NCBI GenBank assembly: GCA_034437275.1
Contig: DAOTUD010000185.1
Location: 1-64,000, forward strand
From: TC-15 sp034437275
GTDB taxonomy: Bacteria > Chloroflexota > Anaerolineae > Aggregatilineales > Aggregatilineaceae
Direction of reading: 5' to 3'
Length of the DNA: 64,000 nucleotides
Shown one piece after another: positions 26,301 to 34,153 of the stretch. The stretch's first letter is position 1, and each line of letters opens with the position of its first letter. Below the pieces are notes generated by a model. The model was given only the letters and a program-made list of their open reading frames with translations. It searched no databases and was not told the DNA's origin. A program made the translations under genes and the position numbers.

Positions 26301-26982
26301 GCAACTGCTGAGCGTGGCCGACTACCTGGCGCGCAAATCAGTGTGGATCGTCGGTGGCGATGGCTGGGGCTACGACATCGGCTACGGGGGGTTGGACCAC
26401 GTGCTGGCGTCCGGGCGCAATGTGAACGTGCTGCTGCTGGACACCGGCGTCTACTCGAACACGGGGGGCCAGATGTCCAAAGCGACGCCGCGCGGTGCCG
26501 TTGCCAAGTTTGCAGCAGCCGGCAAGAGCCTGCCCAAGAAGGACCTGGGCATGATCGCCATGACGTACGGCAACATCTACGTGGCGCAGATCGCGCACGG
26601 GGCAAACATGAACCAGGCGATCAAAGCCTTCCGCGAAGCCGAAGCCTACGACGGTCCGTCGCTGATCATTGCTTACACGCAGTGCATCGCGCACGGGTAC
26701 GACCTGCTGTACGGTAACCAGGTCCAGCAAGATGCGGTGGACTCCGGCTTCTGGCCGCTGTACCGCTTCAACCCGGACAACGCCCGCGTGGGCAAGCAGC
26801 CGCTGACGCTCGACTCCAAAGCGCCGACCGAGGATATCGAAACGTTCATGTACAAGCAGAACCGCTTCCGTATCCTGCGGAATTCGGACCCGGATCGTGC
26901 CGAAAAGCTGGCGGATGCCCTGCGCGACGATGTCCAGACACGCTGGAAGATGTACGAACAGTGGGCCCAGTTCGATCTCTAA
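23398..26982 (+). CDS. nifJ: Pyruvate:ferredoxin (flavodoxin) oxidoreductase
   Basis: This 1194-residue single-chain enzyme oxidatively decarboxylates pyruvate to acetyl-CoA, passing electrons to ferredoxin or flavodoxin. Domain order is standard: N-terminal DGNTAAAQIGHTLNEV and IYPITPSSPMGELAD, the gamma-type domain (GLGADGTVGANKNSIKII, about 440-630), a two-cluster ferredoxin insert (CIQCNQCAFVCPHATI and CTGCGVCVETCPA), and the thiamine-pyrophosphate domain with ACAGCGETPVVK, GDGWGYDIGYGGLDHV and DTGVYSNTGGQMSKATP. AGGAGG lies five bases before the ATG at 23398. It stands alone between a regulatory gap and a terminator. The enzyme would let the organism link pyruvate to low-potential electron carriers in anaerobic metabolism. 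Confidence 0.97.
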   Translation: MSNDSKRKMVTIDGNTAAAQIGHTLNEVIAIYPITPSSPMGELADEMSAARETNLWGTIPDVTEMQAEGGAAGAVHGALTAGALTTTFTASQGLLLMIPNMYKIAGELLPTCFHVAARSLAAQALSIFGDHSDITAARATGFGFLASGSIQEVHDMALIGTAASLESRVPFVHFFDGFRSSHEIQKIEKLNREDLGAVIDDEAVLAHRGRGMSPDHPVLRGTAQNPDVFFQGRESVNPYYVKTPQVVQDVMDRFAKVVGRQYHLFDYFGAEDAEYVVVLMGSGAEAAHEAVDYMVEEMGEKVGVVKVRLFRPFDNKALINAIPDSVKGIAVLDRTKEPGAGGEPLYLDIVLAFNEAVSDGDIKSMPKIVGGRYGLSSKEFTPAMVKGVFDNLAKDKPKNHFTVGIYDDVTDTSLEWDPDFSTEGEDVHRMMFWGLGADGTVGANKNSIKIIGKATDNYCQGFFVYDSKKSGARTISHLRFSKKPIRSTYLINKADFVACHNFSFLERYDMLTPLEKGGTFLLNSPYAADEVWDHMPREVQQQLVDKAAKFYVIDATSIAKQVGLGGRINVIMQAAFFQISGVLPEEQAMEMIEAAVEDTYGLKGAKVVDMNIKAAEIAVDRIETVDYPKKVTSDLTMRKPVPDDAPDFVRDVLGEIIAGRGDQLPVSAMPADGTFPTGTTQYEKRNVAIEIPVWDPDVCIQCNQCAFVCPHATIRMKVYDAEYANGNAPATFKSMDARGRSWKGMKYTVQVAPEDCTGCGVCVETCPAHAKDENGKKTDRKAINMEPLTEELRRNEAENWDYFLSLPETDPATFNRFTVKGSQFLPPLFEFSGACAGCGETPVVKLMTQLYGDRAIIANATGCSSIFGGNLPTTPYAKREDGRGPTWSNSLFEDAAEFGMGMRLTVDKLTKYAYEMLDKLNKTADNHTELLTAIRDAEMDEQEQIEEQRARVEELKSLLKQDDSDLAQQLLSVADYLARKSVWIVGGDGWGYDIGYGGLDHVLASGRNVNVLLLDTGVYSNTGGQMSKATPRGAVAKFAAAGKSLPKKDLGMIAMTYGNIYVAQIAHGANMNQAIKAFREAEAYDGPSLIIAYTQCIAHGYDLLYGNQVQQDAVDSGFWPLYRFNPDNARVGKQPLTLDSKAPTEDIETFMYKQNRFRILRNSDPDRAEKLADALRDDVQTRWKMYEQWAQFDL

Positions 26983-27006
26983 ACCGGCCCCACGTCTAGA
27001 AATATC

Positions 27007-27040
27007 ACAACGCCCCGGAGCAATCTGGGGCGTTGTTTTT
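27007..27040 (+). terminator. Intrinsic terminator of nifJ
   Basis: ACAACGCCCC (27007-27016) pairs with GGGGCGTTGT (27027-27036), followed by T5. Confidence 0.88.
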
Positions 27041-27103
27041 AGTTAGGGATTATGCCAAAACGTGCTGGGTCTACATGCCAGCCTGCATAGGACCGTGGCA
27101 GCG

Positions 27104-27460
27104 TCAGGGCCGGTAGTCGTTGAGCACTTCCACCAGCTCCGGCACGCTCACCGGCTTGACCAGGTAGAGATCGCCGCCGACTTCGCGGCAGCGCGCGATA
27201 TAGTCCGGCAGATCGTAGGCAGTGATCATGATCACCGGCGCGTTCACGCCATTGCGGCGCAGAATATCGGTCATATCCAGCCCGTTCAGATCGCCGGGCA
27301 AGTGAATATCGACCAGGAACAAATCTGCATCCCAGACATATTCGCTGTCTAAGGCACTTTCGGCATCACTGAATGTCAACAGCGAATCGCCAGTCGAGTG
27401 GGTGACTCGCTCCAACAGCAGAATATTCGTCGGATCGTCCTCAATATAGATGATGTTCAT
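27104..27460 (-). CDS. Single-domain response regulator
   Basis: A 118-residue receiver domain with no output domain. Acidic pocket IIYIEDDPTN, phospho-acceptor Asp in LFLVDIHLPGDLNG, switch Thr in VIMITAY, and Lys in YLVKPVS are all present. The ATG at 27460 is chosen over a GTG two codons upstream. No kinase is adjacent; the nearest complete one begins at 49356. It may relay to a kinase or diguanylate partner elsewhere. Confidence 0.9.
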   Translation of the reverse strand: MNIIYIEDDPTNILLLERVTHSTGDSLLTFSDAESALDSEYVWDADLFLVDIHLPGDLNGLDMTDILRRNGVNAPVIMITAYDLPDYIARCREVGGDLYLVKPVSVPELVEVLNDYRP

Positions 27461-27551
27461 TAACACCCTACTTCAACCGCATTATCCAGGAGATGGCATC
27501 CATTATACGCTAAAAGTCGGCTGGTTTCCAAGATAATCGAGTTGCAGCCAG

Positions 27552-27594
27552 AAAAAAGACCTTCTGAGTGCTCGTGTCACGCTCAGAAGGTCTT
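27552..27594 (-). terminator. Terminator of the Opp-like operon
   Basis: AAGACCTTCTGAG (27556-27568) pairs perfectly with CTCAGAAGGTCTT (27582-27594). The A-run at 27552-27557 supplies the T-tract for minus-strand transcripts, just beyond the oppB stop at 27619. Confidence 0.88.
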
Positions 27595-27618
27595 GCTTGG
27601 TATTCACTACACGGTGCT

Positions 27619-29445
27619 TTAGTCGAACCGGATGCGGGGGTCGAGCCAGGTGTACATGATGTCCACCAGGATATTCCCCAGGATCAGGAAGACGGAGTAG
27701 AGCAGCGAGACCCCCATGATCATGGTGTAGTCACGGGCGGCCACACTTTCCACAAACACCTTGCCCAGCCCCGGGATGACGAAGATCAGTTCGACCACGA
27801 ACGTACCGGTCAGCACGGCGGCCAGCAACGGCCCCAGGATCGTCGTTACCGGGATCATGGCGTTCTTGAGCGCGTGGACGTAAACCACAACACGCTCGCG
27901 CAGGCCCTTCGCGCGTGCCGTGCGCACATAGTCTTCGTGCAGCACCTGGAGCAGGCTGGCGCGCGTCAGGCGGGCGATACCGGCGCTCATGCCGGTGCCC
28001 AGCGTGATGACAGGCAGCGCCATGATCTTGATGTAGTACGACGACAGTTCTGGGCCTTCACGCCAGGCATTGTCCGTCGCCGCGACCGGCACCCATCCCA
28101 GTTCCACCGCGAAAATGATGATCAGGATGGGGGCCAGTACAATCGAGGGTGTGGACTGTCCCATCACAGCGAAGAACATCGCCACATAGTCGATCGCACT
28201 GTTATGATAGACTGCTGCCAAGACGCCGAGCGGAACCCCCAACAGGAAGCCCAACGCGACCGCGAACAGGCCGACCTGCAAGGAGACGGGCAGACGTTCG
28301 GAGATTTCCTCGCTCACCTGGATGTTCCGGGTGCGGTTCGACACGTTCAGCGAAGGGCCGAAGTCCATGTGCATCGCGTCCCACATGTAGTTGAAGAACT
28401 GCGAGTCCAGCAGGTCGATGCGCGTGACCTTCACCGTGTTACGCGTGGTGGCGGTCGCATCGCCGCCGCTCTCTGTCAAGGTCTCGTACCGGGTGATCGG
28501 AAGCAGGCTCCACGACTTGGGCCTCTTGGGTTCTTCTTCGATCACAAATTCCGGCTCGGCAGGTTCTTCCGGGGCCTCAATTGCCAGGGCTTTCACCTCG
28601 GCTTTAGCCTCATTCACCCCCTCTTGGAGTTTGGGGATTCTCTCTTCCTCTTTAAAGCTGCCGCTGGTGCGTACCTGGGCCAGGGTGCTCTGCAGCTCGT
28701 TCAGGCGCTCAACAGCCGCGTCGTATTCTGCCAGGCTTTCCTCGGCTTCCACCAAATACTGCTGGTGCTCGGTGAGCTTGGTCGCGGCATAGTCCTGCAT
28801 GGCATCCGCGTCGAACTGGTCCAGCGCCATACTGGCTGCGACCAGTCGCTCGCCAGCCTCATTCATCTGCGCTTCGAGCTGGTCAACCTCGGCGCCCACC
28901 CCTTGCAGGGACAGGGCGGCGTTGTACTTCTCGACGGCAGCCACATACTCGGCTTCGGCGGCTTCGTATTCGGTCAGAGCCGCCTGGTGCGCCTGATACT
29001 GCTCGTACTGCGCCTTGATGTCCTCGTATTCCTGGTAGTGGTCTACGCCGACCAGATAGGCCTGGTAGTCCGCGTGCCGTGCCAGGTCCTTGTTATATTC
29101 GTCGTAGCATCCAGCCGCTTCCATCTGATCTTCAGCTTCGGGGCATTTGCCGTCGTTCCAGGTGTTGAAGATCAGCGGCTTGTCCAGGCCAAACTGCTGC
29201 TCGAGCTGTTCCTTCACATAATCCGGCATCCGGCGCTGGCCGACCGCATTGAACGGGCCACCGGGCAGCAGATGGGACAATGTGAAGGTCACCAGCAAGA
29301 TCGCAAGCAGGACCGGGATGGCTGCCAGCAATCGCCGGATCAGGAACTTGAGCATGCTGGTGCCCCCTATGGCCCGCAGAATGCCGGTCAGGAAGTCCCA
29401 GATGCTTTTCAGTAACCCGAAAACTATTCTTTGTACTTCTTGCAT
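27619..29445 (-). CDS. OppB-like ABC transporter permease with large coiled-coil insert
   Basis: A 608-residue inner-membrane permease of the dipeptide/oligopeptide family, about twice the usual 310-330. Residues 31-92 are the standard start (RRLLAAIPVLLAILLVTFTL, then QLEQQFGLDKPLIF), and 345-608 the standard remainder (ISERLPVSLQVGLFAVALGF, the EAA-loop RARAKGLRERVV, ending YTWLDPRIRF). Between them lie about 250 extra residues on the extracytoplasmic side: two Cys near 101 and 113, then a Glu/Ala/Gln/Tyr-rich helical stretch (about 115-290) with coiled-coil periodicity, then a Pro/Glu-rich linker. The first 30 residues are also an extension. AAGAGGACAAT supports the start at 29445. Confidence 0.88.
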   Translation of the reverse strand: MQEVQRIVFGLLKSIWDFLTGILRAIGGTSMLKFLIRRLLAAIPVLLAILLVTFTLSHLLPGGPFNAVGQRRMPDYVKEQLEQQFGLDKPLIFNTWNDGKCPEAEDQMEAAGCYDEYNKDLARHADYQAYLVGVDHYQEYEDIKAQYEQYQAHQAALTEYEAAEAEYVAAVEKYNAALSLQGVGAEVDQLEAQMNEAGERLVAASMALDQFDADAMQDYAATKLTEHQQYLVEAEESLAEYDAAVERLNELQSTLAQVRTSGSFKEEERIPKLQEGVNEAKAEVKALAIEAPEEPAEPEFVIEEEPKRPKSWSLLPITRYETLTESGGDATATTRNTVKVTRIDLLDSQFFNYMWDAMHMDFGPSLNVSNRTRNIQVSEEISERLPVSLQVGLFAVALGFLLGVPLGVLAAVYHNSAIDYVAMFFAVMGQSTPSIVLAPILIIIFAVELGWVPVAATDNAWREGPELSSYYIKIMALPVITLGTGMSAGIARLTRASLLQVLHEDYVRTARAKGLRERVVVYVHALKNAMIPVTTILGPLLAAVLTGTFVVELIFVIPGLGKVFVESVAARDYTMIMGVSLLYSVFLILGNILVDIMYTWLDPRIRFD

Positions 29446-29468
29446 ATTGTCCTCTTGTAGTCTATAAC

Positions 29469-29497
29469 CCGGGGCAACCTCAGGTGGGCTGCCCCGG
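29469..29497 (-). promoter_or_regulatory. Hairpin between the lipoprotein gene and oppB
   Basis: CCGGGGCA (29469-29476) pairs perfectly with TGCCCCGG (29490-29497) in the 59-base gap, without a T-run. An intra-operon stem of this kind could stabilise the upstream message or adjust the ratio of lipoprotein to permease. Confidence 0.55.
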
Positions 29498-29504
29498 AGT
29501 GTCG

Positions 29505-31895
29505 TTACTGCCCTGCGGGTGCATCTGACTCAACGGGTTCTAGATCGCGGGGCAAGGCCAGCCCTTCGATCTTCTCAAGTTCACCTTCACGATAGAATGT
29601 CTGTGGCTCGCGGGTGCCATCGGCGTCTTCGTAGTATTCGATGTAGGCCGGTTCCCCGTTGCACGACACCTCGTAGAAGATTTCGTAGTCGGTGCTGGTT
29701 TCGGCCTGGCTCAGGCGCACCCCTTCGACCACAATCGGCTCCATAGGCAGGCAGCGCCCCGCGTACTCGCTGCGCTTGCCAAAGCCCGACGCACCTACCT
29801 CGGTCTTGGGGATACGCACATAGCGGCGGTCACCGTCATCGTCTTCGATCCAGGCGTCGCTGTCTTCGATATAGCGGGTGACATCGCCCGGCACAAAGGC
29901 CAATGGCCCCTTGAGGTTGTCCTGCATGATCCATCCCTCAAGCACCTGTTCTTCCAGGCAGATCGAGCGGACGGTGGTGGTACCGCGCAAGCCCTCGAAG
30001 GCCACCTCGACGGTCAGTTCCGCCTGATCCAGCTGGCAGCCGGTGCAGGTGATGTAGTAGTAGATCGTGTCGACCCCTTCATATTCCTGGATCGACGCGA
30101 CTGTGTCCGGCGTGCACTGTCCCAGGACGTTGGCATCGTCACCTGCGGGGATGGCCAGGGCGGGGTCAGTCGTCAGGTACAACGGCTGGGCGAAGTCGAT
30201 CACGAAACGCTTGGCATCTTCCGCGCCCCCAGCCGCCGCCACATCATCACCGGTGTCGGCTGCGACGTCGTCTGCCGCGGCATCACCGGCGTCGTCTTCA
30301 ACTTCGGTTGTGCCTTGTTCCGCCGCAGTGCGAGCCTGCTCGGCGATCTCTTCGGGCAGTTCGTCGGCAAAGAAGGGCACCGGCGAAGCCAACAGGAGCA
30401 CATCTATCCCTGGATCGTAAAGCAGCGGACCGACGAAGTAGCGCTGGTCCAGCCAGCCTTCAGCTTCCTGCGGGGTTCCGTCGTCTCCTTCGTACATACA
30501 GGTAAATTTATAGTAAATCTCGCTGTCATCAATCAACTGGGCATCCGTCGCACGCAGCACCGCGTCCATCGGGCAGTCCACAAATTCGACGTTGGGGTCT
30601 GTCCGGGGCATTGGTTCGGTCGTGAGCTGGAAGTCCGGTCCGGCATCAGGCGGCAAGATCGGCAGCGCACGCTGCTGAACCTTGATCTCGGCGGGGCCAG
30701 CCAGGTCGTTGTTCGTGAGCCAGCCCTTCTGATAGCCGGCGAAGTTGCCCATTGTGTCGTACAGGGGACATTCGGCCCGGTAGTAGATTTCCCGGATGCC
30801 GTCGCCGTCTTTGTCAAACGCATGGATGCGCAAAATCGGCACAATGGTGCCGGGGGCGCACTGCGGGCCAAACGCGACGGCGGGCTGCGGCTCGAACTGG
30901 TCATCCAGCAGCGTCACGACATCGCTGTCGTCCTGGGTCAGGGTCAGGGCCAACTGGCCGCGCGGGAAGTCCAACGGCCCGGCCAAACGCTCTTCGACTA
31001 CCCAGCCGACCGATCCGACGCAGTCCGCCAGATAGTAAATATTGGCGACGGCGATGGTGACCTTGGTGCCGTGCAGCGTGCTCACCGTCTCCATCTGAGC
31101 CAGGTCTTCCTGGAGCAACTGCCCCTCAGCGACATGGTACAGCAGGATCTCCGCCAAGGCATCGGGGTCGCTGGCCAGAAATTCATCGACCGTCAGACCT
31201 TGCAGGCTCAACATATTCTCGAAGGCTTCGTCGGGCGGGGCAAAGAGCGTGAAGGGGCCATCGCCCTGCAGCGTAGCGGCCAGCCCGGCTTTCTCGAGGG
31301 CCGCCGTCAAGATCGCAAAGTCGAAGCGATCGTCTTGCTGGAGCAGGCTGAGCATGTCCTGTCCATCGCCCGCCCCAGCGGCAGCATCCACCGCCGCGCC
31401 GTCCGCAGCGGGGGTGCCGCGGGGCAGTTGGTCCACGCCTTCCGGCAGCAGTACGCCGTTGAGCACATGAATGACCCCGTTATCCGCCTCGATATCAGGG
31501 ATCATCACCCGGCCTTCGTATTCGCCCTCGTTCAGGTACAGGTCGCCGCCTTCTTCATAGATGCGGCCTGCGTACAAGATGTCTGCCGCCGAGTTACCCT
31601 CGCACAAGGCTTTGGTGTTGGTTTTGTTGTCCAGCAAGGGTTCTGGCTTCAGCGTCATGTAGAAGAACGCTTCGCCCTCCTCGTTGGGAGCCAGCACAGT
31701 CTCCAAAACGTCAAACTGTGCGTTTTCATCGACGGGAAGGGGCGTTGGTGTATAGAACGGGGTCAGTTCGAACAACCCCAAATCGCCCGAATAACAGGCC
31801 AGGCTGGCCAGCATCAACATCATGATGACCAGCATCAATGCGCCTGAAAGTCCTAAAGTTTTTTTGTTCACGTTCACGTTTCTCCTCTTCTTCAT
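29505..31895 (-). CDS. Lipoprotein with SH3-like repeats and a nested, apparently permuted FAS1 domain
   Basis: A 796-residue secreted lipoprotein: lipobox LASLAC with the lipid Cys at residue 34, then a Thr/Pro stretch. Four or more Cys-containing modules of one plan (C-x-strands-IYY-x-C-x-GWL-x-LxGP) occur at about 98-116 plus 285-308, 346-401, 441-490, 594-664 and 715-782. Between the halves of the first module lie FAS1 pieces in swapped order: the C-terminal half (DIEADNGVIHVLNGVLLP, 134-151), an Ala/Gly linker, then the N-terminal half (FTLFAPPDEAFENM and EILLYHVAEG, 179-284). No SBP family 5 domain is visible, although the gene sits where the operon's binding protein should be. A GTG at codon 7 or 9 behind GAGGAG may be the true start. 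Confidence 0.8.
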   Translation of the reverse strand: MKKRRNVNVNKKTLGLSGALMLVIMMLMLASLACYSGDLGLFELTPFYTPTPLPVDENAQFDVLETVLAPNEEGEAFFYMTLKPEPLLDNKTNTKALCEGNSAADILYAGRIYEEGGDLYLNEGEYEGRVMIPDIEADNGVIHVLNGVLLPEGVDQLPRGTPAADGAAVDAAAGAGDGQDMLSLLQQDDRFDFAILTAALEKAGLAATLQGDGPFTLFAPPDEAFENMLSLQGLTVDEFLASDPDALAEILLYHVAEGQLLQEDLAQMETVSTLHGTKVTIAVANIYYLADCVGSVGWVVEERLAGPLDFPRGQLALTLTQDDSDVVTLLDDQFEPQPAVAFGPQCAPGTIVPILRIHAFDKDGDGIREIYYRAECPLYDTMGNFAGYQKGWLTNNDLAGPAEIKVQQRALPILPPDAGPDFQLTTEPMPRTDPNVEFVDCPMDAVLRATDAQLIDDSEIYYKFTCMYEGDDGTPQEAEGWLDQRYFVGPLLYDPGIDVLLLASPVPFFADELPEEIAEQARTAAEQGTTEVEDDAGDAAADDVAADTGDDVAAAGGAEDAKRFVIDFAQPLYLTTDPALAIPAGDDANVLGQCTPDTVASIQEYEGVDTIYYYITCTGCQLDQAELTVEVAFEGLRGTTTVRSICLEEQVLEGWIMQDNLKGPLAFVPGDVTRYIEDSDAWIEDDDGDRRYVRIPKTEVGASGFGKRSEYAGRCLPMEPIVVEGVRLSQAETSTDYEIFYEVSCNGEPAYIEYYEDADGTREPQTFYREGELEKIEGLALPRDLEPVESDAPAGQ

Positions 31896-31904
31896 GGTAT
31901 CCGG

Positions 31905-33050
31905 TTATGTCCCGCGCATACGTGGGTCGAGCGCGTCACGTAGACCGTCACCCAAGAAGTTAAAGGACAAGGTGGTAATTACCAGCGCCACACTTGGTAC
32001 TAGCAGAATATGACGATTGGAAAGGAAACCGCCCCGTTCGCGGACGGTGCTGATCATCGCGCCCCACGAGGGCGTGCCGGGCTGGATGCCCAGGCCAATG
32101 AAACTCAGGAAGGCCTCGGTGAAGATGTATCCGGGGATAGCCAGCGTTTCGGCGACGATCAACGGGCCGATCACGTTCGGCAGCAAGTGCACGAAGATGA
32201 TGCGGCGGTTGCTGGCGCCGACGGCACGGGCTGCTTCGACAAATTCCTTCTCGCGGTAGGACAAGACCTGCCCGCGTGCCAGACGTGCCATGCCGATCCA
32301 GCTCAGCGCACCCAGCGCAATGAACAGGAACAGCAGCCCACCCATGTCCTGGTTCAGGTCCAGGATGAAGCCGACAAACCCACCGCGTGCTTCGTCCTGG
32401 TACTCGTGGGCGATCTCGGTGAAGAACACCTGTAGCAAGATCACCAGCACCAGGTAGGGGATACCGTACAGGAAGTCGATGACGCGCATCATCACATTGT
32501 CGATGCGGCCCCCGTAAAATCCCGAAATCACGCCGTAGATCAGGCCGACGATCAGACTCATCGTCGCACCCAACACGCCAACGGACAGTGATACCTGAGC
32601 CCCGTAGACTGTCTGCGACAGCCAGTCCTTACCACTGCTGTCCGCCCCCAGCAAGTAGCACCACTGCTCCTGAGAATAGTCTGGAGTATCACGGAAGCAG
32701 TGTTGGGTTTGGACTTCGACCAGGGCTTGCTGGCTCAGCCAGCCGCACCAATACGGGTTACTGTTGAGGTTGTCGCGTGCACACAAGCCGGGGTCTGGAT
32801 AGGAGTCTTGCCTTTCCAGATTGACCGGGTTGATCGTGTGCATCGACTTGGCCCCCGTCCGGTTATCGAGCAGCCCGACGCGGGTCCAGAGTTGGGCTGT
32901 GATGGCGATGAAAAACAAGATGCTAAGCACCACCAGGGCGACGACTGCCGCTCGATTCCGCCTGAACAAGTGCCAGGCGTCGACCCAGGGGTTCGCTACT
33001 CGTTCTTCTTCCTCCAAAGAGATTGGCTCTGCGCCTTCCGCAACGGCCAT
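31905..33050 (-). CDS. OppC-like ABC transporter permease
   Basis: A 381-residue permease of the OppC/DppC type. N-terminal PWVDAWHLFRRNRAAVVALVVL is the usual entry to TM1; GKDWLSQTVYGAQVSLSVG, the loop with FVEAARAVGASNRRIIFVHLLPN (EAA motif) and SFNFLGDGLRDALDPRMRG end the standard body. Between TM1 and GKDWLS lie about 70 extra residues with four Cys (LCARDN, YWCGW, QHCFRD, QWCYLL), extracytoplasmic by topology. AAGGAG precedes the ATG. The gene stops nine bases before the lipoprotein start. Confidence 0.92.
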   Translation of the reverse strand: MAVAEGAEPISLEEEERVANPWVDAWHLFRRNRAAVVALVVLSILFFIAITAQLWTRVGLLDNRTGAKSMHTINPVNLERQDSYPDPGLCARDNLNSNPYWCGWLSQQALVEVQTQHCFRDTPDYSQEQWCYLLGADSSGKDWLSQTVYGAQVSLSVGVLGATMSLIVGLIYGVISGFYGGRIDNVMMRVIDFLYGIPYLVLVILLQVFFTEIAHEYQDEARGGFVGFILDLNQDMGGLLFLFIALGALSWIGMARLARGQVLSYREKEFVEAARAVGASNRRIIFVHLLPNVIGPLIVAETLAIPGYIFTEAFLSFIGLGIQPGTPSWGAMISTVRERGGFLSNRHILLVPSVALVITTLSFNFLGDGLRDALDPRMRGT

Positions 33051-33118
33051 ATCTTTATTTCTCCTTCATTGTCATAACCGCCCCCGATCAAAGTCGAACA
33101 GGGGAGGCCGGTCTTCAA

Positions 33119-34153
33119 TCAGATCACGCGATGACAGGCGACCCAATGTTCGGGCAGGACCTCGACCAATTCGGGGTCTTCGTCATAGCAAACATCAACC
33201 GATACCGGGCACCGCGTGTTAAAGTTGCACCCGGTCGGCGGGTTGATTGGGCTGGGCACATCACCTTTGAGGATGATCCGCTGGCGTTTTTCTTCCACCG
33301 CCGGATCGGGCACCGGCACCGCCGACAGCAGCGCCTGGGTGTAGGGATGCAGCGGGTTGGTGTACAGTTCTTCGCTCTCGGCGATCTCGACGATCTTGCC
33401 CAGATACATCACCGCTACCCGGTTGCACAGGTGCCGCACCATGCTCAGGTCGTGCGCAATGAACAGGTACGTCAGGCCGAGTTCGTCCTGGAGTTTCTCC
33501 AGCAGGTTGACCACCTGGGCCTGGATCGACACATCCAGGGCCGAGATCGGCTCGTCGGCCACGATGAACGACGGGTTGAGGGCCAACGCACGGGCCAACC
33601 CGATACGCTGGCGCTGGCCGCCGGAAAACTCGTGCGGGTAACGCCGCACAAAGTACGGGTTCAGCCCCACCAGGTCCAGCAGGTCGGCTACGCGCTCGCG
33701 GCGTTCCCGTTTGGTGCCAATGTTGTGGACCACCAACGGCTCGGCCACGATGCGGCCTACCGACATACGCGGGTTGAGCGATGCGTAGGGGTCCTGGAAG
33801 ATCATCTGCATTTTGCGCCGCATGCGACGCATCTTCGAACCCGAAAGTTCGGTGATCTCCTGCCCGTCGAACTGTACGCTGCCTGCGGTCGCTTCGTAGA
33901 GCTGCAGGATTGTGCGTCCTGACGTGGACTTGCCGCAGCCGCTTTCACCGACCAGACCCAGCGTTTCGCCTTCGTAGATGTCAAAGCTGATCCCATCAAC
34001 CGCTTTTACGGCGGCGACTTCGCGCTGGAACAAAATGCCAGAGTGGATCGGAAAATGCTTCTTCAGGTTCTTGACCCGCACCAACACTTTTTTGCCGTCC
34101 CGCGAGGTGGGCGTAGTCGTGGCGGTTTGCGTATCAGGCTTGGCTTGGTTCAT
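33119..34153 (-). CDS. Oligopeptide ABC transporter ATPase (OppF type)
   Basis: A 344-residue cytoplasmic ATPase. Walker A GESGCGKST, Q-loop FQDPYASLNPRMSVG, signature FSGGQRQRIGLARAL, Walker B FIVADEPISALDVS, H-loop FIAHDLSMV, and the oligopeptide-type C-terminus with a Cys motif (CNFNTRCPVSVDVCYDEDP) that in OppF/DppF often carries an Fe-S cluster. AAGGAACAAGAAC precedes the ATG at 34153. It overlaps the end of the upstream oppD by 20 bases, so the pair is coupled. Confidence 0.95.
   Translation of the reverse strand: MNQAKPDTQTATTTPTSRDGKKVLVRVKNLKKHFPIHSGILFQREVAAVKAVDGISFDIYEGETLGLVGESGCGKSTSGRTILQLYEATAGSVQFDGQEITELSGSKMRRMRRKMQMIFQDPYASLNPRMSVGRIVAEPLVVHNIGTKRERRERVADLLDLVGLNPYFVRRYPHEFSGGQRQRIGLARALALNPSFIVADEPISALDVSIQAQVVNLLEKLQDELGLTYLFIAHDLSMVRHLCNRVAVMYLGKIVEIAESEELYTNPLHPYTQALLSAVPVPDPAVEEKRQRIILKGDVPSPINPPTGCNFNTRCPVSVDVCYDEDPELVEVLPEHWVACHRVI

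Noticed and set aside
23401..26304. A 967-codon open frame on the minus strand opposite nifJ
   Set aside because: It mirrors a well-conserved gene, has no family features, and GC-rich codon use keeps antisense frames open.
27568..29415. A 615-codon plus-strand frame opposite oppB
   Set aside because: It is the antisense of the permease; the permease motifs on the minus strand are clear and the frame spans the operon terminator.
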